Origin: Pseudomonas sp. PSKL.D1 | GTDB lineage: Bacteria > Pseudomonadota > Gammaproteobacteria > Pseudomonadales > Pseudomonadaceae | Assembly (NCBI RefSeq): GCF_028898945.1 | Contig: NZ_CP118607.1 | Span: forward strand, 5,194,001-5,258,000 | Length of the DNA stretch: 64,000 bases | Direction of reading: 5' to 3' | Shown here: positions 58,573 to 64,000 of the stretch, piece by piece | Layout: each line of letters starts with the position of its first letter | How positions within the stretch are numbered: position 1 is the stretch's first letter | Made by a program: the position numbers and the translations under genes | Notes under the pieces: model-generated | The model's database searches: none | The model's input: the letters and a program-made list of their open reading frames with translations, nothing else | What the model was told of the DNA's origin: nothing

Positions 58573-60444
58573 ATGAAAGCCCCAACCTTTGCCACCCTGC
58601 TGTGCCTCCCCCTCCCGCTTCTGGCCGCCGAACGCGACGACGCCCTCAAACTCCCAGACGTCCTGATCAGCGCCAGCCGCCAGGTCGAGTCTCGCACCGC
58701 CACCAGCGCTGCCAACACCGTATTCACCCGCAGCGACATCGATCGCCTGCAACCCACAAGCGTCACCGACCTGCTCACCCGCGTGCCGGGCGTTCAGGTT
58801 GCCCCTACCGGTGGCCGCGGTAGCCTGCCGGGTATCTTCATTCGCGGCACCAAGGCCGCCCAGAGCCTGGTGCTGGTGGACGGCGTGCGCATCGCCAACG
58901 CCACCTCCGGCGACAGCGGCCTGCAGTTTCTCGATATCGACCAGATCGAGCGCGTCGAGGTGCTGCGTGGCTCCCGCTCGGCGGTGTACGGCAGCGATGC
59001 GATTGGCGGGGTGATCCAGATCTTCACGCGGCGTAGCAACGGTAGCGGCCTGCAACCGCGCTTGCGCCTGGCGGCCGGCAGCAACCAGACCTGGCAGCGC
59101 AACCTGGGCCTTTCCGGAGGTGACGCAAGCACCCGCTTCAACCTGGGTGCAAGCCTGGATGAAACTGCCGGCATCGATGCCACTGGCCCGTCCTTTACCA
59201 GCGACAACGATCACGACGCCTACCGTAACAAGTCGTTCAACCTGAGCCTGAGCCACACCTTTGGCGAGCGCTTTGAAGCCGGCCTGAACCTGCTCGACAG
59301 CCGCGGCCGCAGTGAATACGACAACCCGTTCGGCCGCTTCGACCTGGCCACCTTCGAAACCTTCGAACAAAAGCCATACACCGATTTCAGCGTGAGCAGC
59401 CTGGGCACCTATTTCGATGCCCAGCTGAACGATGTCTGGCACTCGCGCCTGGAGCTCGGCCACAGCGAAAACCGTGACGATAAACGCGACAAGCTCAGCG
59501 ACGAACGCTCGGTTTTCAACACCTACCGCGATCAGGTCACCTGGCAGAACGACCTGGCGTTGAATGACCAGCACAACCTGCTGATCGGCGGCGACTGGTA
59601 CGAAGACCGCGTGCACGGCACTACCGATTTCAGTGAGGACAGCCGCTGGAACCGCGCCGCGTTCGCCCAGCACCGTTTCAAGGGGGAAAGCTTCTCCACC
59701 GAACTGGGCGTGCGCCGTGACCAGAACCAGCAGTTTGGCGGGCAGACCACCTGGAGCGGCAGCCTGACGGTGCCGCTGAACGCGGCGAATGATGTGCTGG
59801 TGTCCTACAGCGAAGGCTTCCGCGCCCCGACCTTCAACGACCTGTATTACCCAGATTTCAGCAATCCCGACCTCAAGCCCGAGCGGTCGAAGAGCTACGA
59901 ACTGCAATGGCGCAGCCAGCTCACCCAAGACAGCCGCCTGGAAACGTCCCTGTACCGCACCGACCTGACAGACGCGATCATTTTCGGTGAAGGCTCCATA
60001 CCGCGTAACGTCGCCTCGGCCCGCATCAACGGTTTTGAAATGGCCCTGGATCAACAATGGGGCGCCTGGCGCAGCCAGCTGGGCCTGGCCCTGATCGACC
60101 CGCGCGACCGCGACAGCGGCCATACGCTCGCACGGCGAGCCAAGCGCACCCTGAGCCTGGACCTGGACCGCCAGTTTGACCGTTTCAATGTGGGTGGCAG
60201 TTGGCAAGTCGTCAGCGCCAGCTACGACGATGAAGCCAACCGCAACCGCCTGGGCGGCTATGGCTTGCTGGGCTTGCGCGGCGGCTGGGCGGCAACCGAT
60301 GAGCTGAAGCTGGAATTGAAGCTGGATAACCTGCTGGACAAAGGCTACAGCCGAGCGCTGTACAGCTACGACGGCAACAGCTACGGCTACCGCGAAGAAG
60401 GCCGCACGGCCCTGTTCAGCGTCACTTGGACACCGGTGCTTTAG
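58573..60444 (+). CDS. btuB: TonB-dependent vitamin B12 receptor BtuB
   Basis: BtuB imports cobalamins across the outer membrane. The 623-residue protein has a signal peptide (cut after PLLAA), the near-N-terminal TonB-box region DVLISAS, a plug with PGVQVAPTGGRGSLPGIFIRG, VLVDGVRIAN and VEVLRGSRSAVYGSDAIGGVIQIFT, and a barrel ending FSVTWTPVL. Its end overlaps the convergent btuF by 23 bases. Confidence 0.92.
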   Translation: MKAPTFATLLCLPLPLLAAERDDALKLPDVLISASRQVESRTATSAANTVFTRSDIDRLQPTSVTDLLTRVPGVQVAPTGGRGSLPGIFIRGTKAAQSLVLVDGVRIANATSGDSGLQFLDIDQIERVEVLRGSRSAVYGSDAIGGVIQIFTRRSNGSGLQPRLRLAAGSNQTWQRNLGLSGGDASTRFNLGASLDETAGIDATGPSFTSDNDHDAYRNKSFNLSLSHTFGERFEAGLNLLDSRGRSEYDNPFGRFDLATFETFEQKPYTDFSVSSLGTYFDAQLNDVWHSRLELGHSENRDDKRDKLSDERSVFNTYRDQVTWQNDLALNDQHNLLIGGDWYEDRVHGTTDFSEDSRWNRAAFAQHRFKGESFSTELGVRRDQNQQFGGQTTWSGSLTVPLNAANDVLVSYSEGFRAPTFNDLYYPDFSNPDLKPERSKSYELQWRSQLTQDSRLETSLYRTDLTDAIIFGEGSIPRNVASARINGFEMALDQQWGAWRSQLGLALIDPRDRDSGHTLARRAKRTLSLDLDRQFDRFNVGGSWQVVSASYDDEANRNRLGGYGLLGLRGGWAATDELKLELKLDNLLDKGYSRALYSYDGNSYGYREEGRTALFSVTWTPVL

Positions 60445-61219
60445 CCGCCAGCAATGCGCACAGCTGGGCAGTGGCTTCAATCATCTGCCCGCTGGGCCGC
60501 TCCAGGCCCCTGTCTGGCACCACCAGCAAGCGGGCATCAAGGCCCGGCCAGGCCTTCCAGCTCGCCAGTTGCTCCGGGTCGCCCGCAAGAATCACTTCGG
60601 GTTTGCGCAACAACACCGATTCGACGCTCACCAGCGGCGCAGGCTGATCCAGGTCGTCGAATATGTTGCGGGCTCCGCAAACCGCCAGCGCATCACTGAC
60701 AATTTGCCGACCGCCCAAAGTGTAAAGCGGCCGGTCCCAAACCTGATAGAACACGCGCAACGACTGATCACGCCGGTACAGCTGGCGAAGCTGCTGCAGC
60801 CTTGCCCGCAGCGCTTGCACATACTTGCGCCCCTGCTCCGCACGCCCAACGCGTACCGCAATGCCCTCAATTTGCTCGATCAACTGGTCAAGGCCATGGG
60901 GTTCGGCGCTGAAGGTGGCAACGCCCAGGCGCTTGAGCTGGTCGCGCTGCGCCGGGGCCACACTGTCGGGCCACAGCAGCAGCAAATCCGGTTTGAGGCT
61001 AAGCAGGCGCTCCATGTCCAGTTGCCCCAAGCGCCCCACCGAAGGCAGCCCGCGCAGCGGGGCTGGCCGCTCACCACCATCTAACACGCCCACCAGCAGG
61101 TCGTCGGCCTGCAGTTCGAGCATGATTTCAGTCATGGAAGGCGCCAGGCTGACCACGCGCAACGGTTCAGCCTTAACGGTGCAAGCCAGCAGCGCCAACA
61201 GCCAGAGCAGTGCGCGCAT
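60422..61219 (-). CDS. btuF: Periplasmic cobalamin-binding protein BtuF
   Basis: BtuF carries cobalamin to an ABC importer. The 265-residue protein has a signal peptide (LLWLLALLACTVKA), RVVSLAPSMTEIMLELQADDLLVGV and LPSVGRLGQLDMERLLSLKPDLLL, typical of BtuF. Convergence with btuB and a 23-base overlap support a joint role. BtuC and BtuD genes are not in the window. Confidence 0.92.
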   Translation of the reverse strand: MRALLWLLALLACTVKAEPLRVVSLAPSMTEIMLELQADDLLVGVLDGGERPAPLRGLPSVGRLGQLDMERLLSLKPDLLLLWPDSVAPAQRDQLKRLGVATFSAEPHGLDQLIEQIEGIAVRVGRAEQGRKYVQALRARLQQLRQLYRRDQSLRVFYQVWDRPLYTLGGRQIVSDALAVCGARNIFDDLDQPAPLVSVESVLLRKPEVILAGDPEQLASWKAWPGLDARLLVVPDRGLERPSGQMIEATAQLCALLAAKAPVSK

Positions 61220-61638
61220 CAGCCCAATTGGCGCGGAATGCGATAGAGGTAGAGCAGAACGGCGGTGGATAACGCCAGCAGGACTTGCGGCACGGCCTCC
61301 AGCCCCACCAGCACCGACAGTGCCGCGACCCAGGCGGGGAAACAGGCGTAAAGCATGGCCATGCGGCGCACGCGCGCCAGTTCGATCCAGGCTGCTGGCT
61401 CTTCGGCGGTGTTGAGCACCTTGGACGTCGCGATCAACGCACGCTTGTAAGCACCGAAGCGCGGCAGGCTGAGGAACATGGTGGCGGCGCCAGCGATGAA
61501 CAACGGCATGGCCAGCACCGGGATCAGCGCATCACCACCGCCAAAGGCCCAAGCCATGACCATTAGCGGCACCAGCCCAACCGCCAGGTATTGCCACCAG
61601 GCCAGCGCCAGGCGCCGCTTCACCTCGCCGCGTGTCAC
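61219..61638 (-). CDS. Small inner-membrane protein of unknown function
   Basis: The 139-residue protein has four predicted membrane helices (near residues 14-30, 37-55, 94-112 and 115-132) and a soluble loop ([26 protein letters not shown]). No family motif is recognised. It overlaps ribA at its start by 4 bases and touches btuF at its end by one base, so it is translated with both. Confidence 0.75.
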   Translation of the reverse strand: MTRGEVKRRLALAWWQYLAVGLVPLMVMAWAFGGGDALIPVLAMPLFIAGAATMFLSLPRFGAYKRALIATSKVLNTAEEPAAWIELARVRRMAMLYACFPAWVAALSVLVGLEAVPQVLLALSTAVLLYLYRIPRQLG

Positions 61639-62252
61639 GCCTGAGGTACCTCGCCCTGATGCTCGTTGCCCAGCATGTGGCCGAGCTTGCCGGCTTTGGT
61701 GGCCAGGTAGTAGCGGTTGTGCGGGTTATGGCCGGTGTGCAGCGGTACGCGCTCAGCCACTTTGATGTTCATGTCGGTCAGCGCCTTGACCTTGCGCGGG
61801 TTGTTGGTCATCAGGCGCAGCGATTTGACGCCCAGGTGCTCAAGCATAGGCAGGCATATGGCGTAATCACGTTGGTCGGCGGCAAAGCCCAAGCGCTCGT
61901 TGGCTTCGACGGTGTCGGCGCCACCGTCTTGCAGTTCATAGGCGCGGATTTTGTTCAGCAAGCCGATGCCACGGCCTTCCTGACGCAGGTACAGCAGCAC
62001 GCCACGGCCTTCACGGGCGATGGCCTGCAGGGCAGCCTCCAGCTGCGAACCGCAGTCGCAACGCTGGCTGAACAGGGCATCGCCGGTCAGGCACTCGGAG
62101 TGCAGGCGCCCCAGCACCGGCTCACCATCAGCGATATCACCCAGGCTGAGCACCACGTGCTCACGGCCGGTGGCTTCGTCAAGAAAGCCATGCATGGTGA
62201 ACGTCGCGAAAGGCGTTGGGAGTTTAGAGGCGGCAACAAAGACGACGGGCAC
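61635..62252 (-). CDS. ribA: GTP cyclohydrolase II RibA
   Basis: RibA opens GTP in the first step of riboflavin synthesis. The 205-residue enzyme carries the zinc site [20 protein letters not shown] near residue 49, [11 protein letters not shown] and the C-terminal [11 protein letters not shown]. There is no fused RibB domain. It is the first gene of a ribA-membrane protein-btuF unit. No FMN riboswitch precedes it. Confidence 0.96.
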   Translation of the reverse strand: MPVVFVAASKLPTPFATFTMHGFLDEATGREHVVLSLGDIADGEPVLGRLHSECLTGDALFSQRCDCGSQLEAALQAIAREGRGVLLYLRQEGRGIGLLNKIRAYELQDGGADTVEANERLGFAADQRDYAICLPMLEHLGVKSLRLMTNNPRKVKALTDMNIKVAERVPLHTGHNPHNRYYLATKAGKLGHMLGNEHQGEVPQA

Positions 62253-62386
62253 GTTGTGCTCCTGGAAAGTAGGAAATTTCTCGTTGGCCGATTGTATCAG
62301 CAGGTCGGCGGCTGTGCGCTGACGGAATACCGTGGGGTAAGATCGAAAAGTTCGATGCTTACGCCTGGGATAGCGTTGGCAAGCCC

Positions 62387-63130
62387 TTACTGGGGCTTGC
62401 TGTCCTGGGTAAACGGATAGGGCTGCTTCCAGCGCTCGAAAATCGGCTTCAACTCCCCACTGCGCACCAGCTCGGCCATGCGTTTGTCGAACAACGCCAC
62501 CAGCGCCTTGGCATCAACGCTGCGGTTGAATGCCAGGTACAACGGCAACTCGGCCACATGGGTACGGCGGAAGCGCTCAGGTTGGGAGGCCTGCCCCAGC
62601 ACGTAGTCGACTTCGGTCAGCGCATCGATGTAGAAATCCACGCGGTCATGTTCCAGCATCGGCAAGATGCCTTCGCGACGCTGAATTTCACGGAAGTTTT
62701 TCACGTTCGGCAGGTAGCTGCCGTAATCGTAGCCCCGCACCCAGGCCAGGCGATATTGGCCAACGTTTTCAGGGGTGGGCACCGGCTTGGTAGCAAGGCC
62801 CAACGCGTAGATATGGTCCATGTCGAAGTGCCAGCGTGGGTAGAGGTTGTCTTCGTCCTCTTCCTTGTAGGAACCCACCCAGGCATCGGCTTCGCCGCGC
62901 TTTACCAGCCCTACCGCACGGCTGTACGGCGCGCTCTGGGTCACGACCTTGACCCCTGCAGGCTCGAACACCTTGCGCAACACATCCCAGGCCACGCCGG
63001 TGCCATCGGCATTGGTGTAGTCGAGCCATTCCTCGCTGACCAGATGCACCTGCCTGGGCACGCCATCGGCCGCTGCCACCCATGGGGCAAGGCTTATCAA
63101 CATTGCCAGCAGCGCAGTCCTTATGGCCAT
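62387..63130 (-). CDS. Periplasmic solute-binding protein, family 3 type
   Basis: The 247-residue protein has a signal peptide ([18 protein letters not shown]) and an SBP_bac_3 fold, with [18 protein letters not shown] at the start, [16 protein letters not shown], and [16 protein letters not shown]. No ABC membrane or ATPase genes are nearby, so it may be an orphan binding or sensor-linked protein. The start at 63130 follows GGAGTG; a longer reading to 63241 overlaps pgpA. Confidence 0.85.
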   Translation of the reverse strand: MAIRTALLAMLISLAPWVAAADGVPRQVHLVSEEWLDYTNADGTGVAWDVLRKVFEPAGVKVVTQSAPYSRAVGLVKRGEADAWVGSYKEEDEDNLYPRWHFDMDHIYALGLATKPVPTPENVGQYRLAWVRGYDYGSYLPNVKNFREIQRREGILPMLEHDRVDFYIDALTEVDYVLGQASQPERFRRTHVAELPLYLAFNRSVDAKALVALFDKRMAELVRSGELKPIFERWKQPYPFTQDSKPQ

Positions 63131-63146
63131 CGAATCACTCCCTGTT

Positions 63147-63650
63147 TCAGCCCACCACCCACACCAGAAGCTGCATGCCCAGCCAGGCGAACACGCCTGC
63201 CAGGATATCGTCGAGCATGATGCCAACACCGCCATGCACATGGCGGTCGATCCAACGAATCGGCCACGGCTTGAGGATGTCGAAGAAGCGGAACATCAGG
63301 AAGCCCGCCAAAATCCACTGCCACCCTTCCGGCACCAGCCACAGGGTGATCCACATGCCAACCATCTCGTCCCAGACAATGCCTTCATGGTCGTGCACAC
63401 GCAAGTCGTTTGCCACTTTGCCGCACAACCAGAAGCCGAACAGCATGGTGATGCCCAGCAACAGCCAGTACCCCCAGTCTGGCAACATCTGCCACAGCGG
63501 GATGAACGGGATGGCCACCATCGAGCCCCAGGTGCCGGGGGCCTTGGGGATGGTGCCGGAGCCGAAGCCAAAGGCGATGAAGTGCCACGGGTTGCGCCAG
63601 ACCGATGGCGGAACGAACTCCGCGGGCACCTGGTTGGGGTGGTCGGTCAC
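63147..63650 (-). CDS. pgpA: Phosphatidylglycerophosphatase A PgpA
   Basis: PgpA removes phosphate from phosphatidylglycerophosphate to give phosphatidylglycerol. The 167-residue membrane protein has FGFGSGTIPKAPGTWGSM near residue 27, HDHEGIVWDEMVGMW near 86 and FRFFDILKPWPIRWIDRHVHGGVGIMLDD near 120, the conserved PgpA motifs. It overlaps thiL by 4 bases, the usual thiL-pgpA order. Confidence 0.95.
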   Translation of the reverse strand: MTDHPNQVPAEFVPPSVWRNPWHFIAFGFGSGTIPKAPGTWGSMVAIPFIPLWQMLPDWGYWLLLGITMLFGFWLCGKVANDLRVHDHEGIVWDEMVGMWITLWLVPEGWQWILAGFLMFRFFDILKPWPIRWIDRHVHGGVGIMLDDILAGVFAWLGMQLLVWVVG

Positions 63651-64000
63651 GGTGTCTCCCTAAAGTGTTGATAGCCCCGTTGAACGGGGGTGATGTCGTG
63701 GCCTTGCGGGTCACGCAGGGCCACACCCTGGCCTGCAAGCACGCGGCCCACAACATGAACATCGGCCAAGCCAGTAGCTTGAACCGCAGCCAGCGCCTCT
63801 GGCGGCAAGGTAAACGCCAGCACATAGTCATCACCGCCTGTGAGTGCTGCCATTTGCGCGGCCTCCAGGCCAAGAAAGGCCTCCAGAGCAGGAGACACTG
63901 GCACCTGCGCCAGGTTCACCTCAAGTGCCACCCCGGATGCCTTGGCTATATGGCCGCAATCCGCGAGCAGGCCATCGGAGATATCCAACGCGGCAGTAGC
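63647..64000 (-). CDS. thiL: Thiamine-monophosphate kinase ThiL, C-terminal part
   Basis: ThiL phosphorylates thiamine monophosphate to thiamine diphosphate, the cofactor of Dxs. The visible part begins in ATAALDISDGLLADCGHIA, the conserved ATP/Mg region, and continues with ALTGGDDYVLAFTLPP; the N-terminal half lies beyond the window. It overlaps pgpA by 4 bases. Confidence 0.93.
   Translation of the reverse strand, partial: ATAALDISDGLLADCGHIAKASGVALEVNLAQVPVSPALEAFLGLEAAQMAALTGGDDYVLAFTLPPEALAAVQATGLADVHVVGRVLAGQGVALRDPQGHDITPVQRGYQHFRETP

Noticed and set aside
56515..60480. A 1321-residue reverse-strand reading across dxs and btuB
   Set aside because: It runs antisense to two well-identified genes and their intergenic REP; its composition is that of a shadow frame and no domain is recognisable.
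62253..62386. FMN riboswitch before ribA
   Set aside because: None of the RFN sequence blocks occurs there; only the ribB copy has them.

Overview
The window is a GC-rich, gene-dense chromosomal segment of a fluorescent-type Pseudomonas, most likely from the P. putida group. This rests on the gene content and order (cobL-cbiD-cobK, an OprC-type copper receptor, urtABCDE, cbpA-cbpM, lrgAB, eat-eutBC, ppa, ribB-xseB-ispA-dxs, ribA, pgpA-thiL) and on fourteen copies of the Pseudomonas REP element, mostly inverted pairs built around GCTCC(T/C)AC. No rRNA, tRNA, CRISPR array, insertion sequence or clear prophage was seen. The two end genes, cobG and thiL, are cut by the window edges.

Layout. 1-3.5 kb: cobalamin corrin-ring genes, with cobG divergent from cobL-cbiD-cobK. 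3.5-4.2 kb: a VapBC toxin-antitoxin pair. 4.3-5.6 kb: an NfeD/stomatin-like pair. 5.7-10.7 kb: a copper-uptake cluster (two DUF2946 proteins, a PCu(A)C chaperone, an OprC-like TonB receptor, a PepSY membrane protein). 10.9-18.7 kb: a CycA-type amino-acid permease, the urea ABC transporter UrtABCDE behind a sigma-54 type promoter, and a PitA-like acetyltransferase. 18.8-21.6 kb: CbpM-CbpA divergent from an Hsp70-like protein, with a sigma-32-like promoter in front of cbpA. 21.6-26.7 kb: an AI-2E family permease, PsiF, a lipase, OsmE, a ferritin-like protein, a stand-alone LON domain protein and LrgAB. 26.9-32.2 kb: MaoC, a MORN-repeat/caspase-like lipoprotein, an NAD(P)-binding protein, a YidQ-like lipoprotein, UbiX and Mpl.

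32.2-39.9 kb is an ethanolamine catabolism locus: a sigma-54 activator, an aldehyde dehydrogenase, the Eat permease and the EutBC ammonia-lyase, with no microcompartment genes. Two near-consensus -24/-12 promoters and a perfect 16-bp palindrome suggest that the activator drives both aldehyde dehydrogenase and permease transcription. The activator gene carries a REP pair inside its reading frame. 40-47.4 kb: a GNAT protein, DedA, MtfA, inorganic pyrophosphatase, an S24-type repressor-like protein lacking the catalytic Ser and Lys, the copper-resistance pair CopAB and a glutathione transferase. 47.4-52.8 kb: a ferric-siderophore unit (TonB receptor, OmpR-type regulator, sensor kinase, periplasmic esterase) with two plausible Fur boxes. 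52.9-64 kb: RtcB, an FMN riboswitch with ribB, xseB-ispA-dxs, BtuB and BtuF for vitamin B12 uptake, a small membrane protein, ribA, a solute-binding protein and pgpA-thiL.

Shared themes are metal and cofactor handling (cobalamin synthesis and uptake, two separate copper systems, an iron siderophore system, riboflavin and thiamine genes) and nitrogen scavenging (urea, ethanolamine, D-amino acids). No wholly new multi-gene system is obvious. The least explained items are the in-frame REP of the activator, the caspase-like MORN lipoprotein, the non-cleavable repressor-like protein with its repeat array, the siderophore unit of unknown substrate, and a terminator-ended noncoding stretch before copA.
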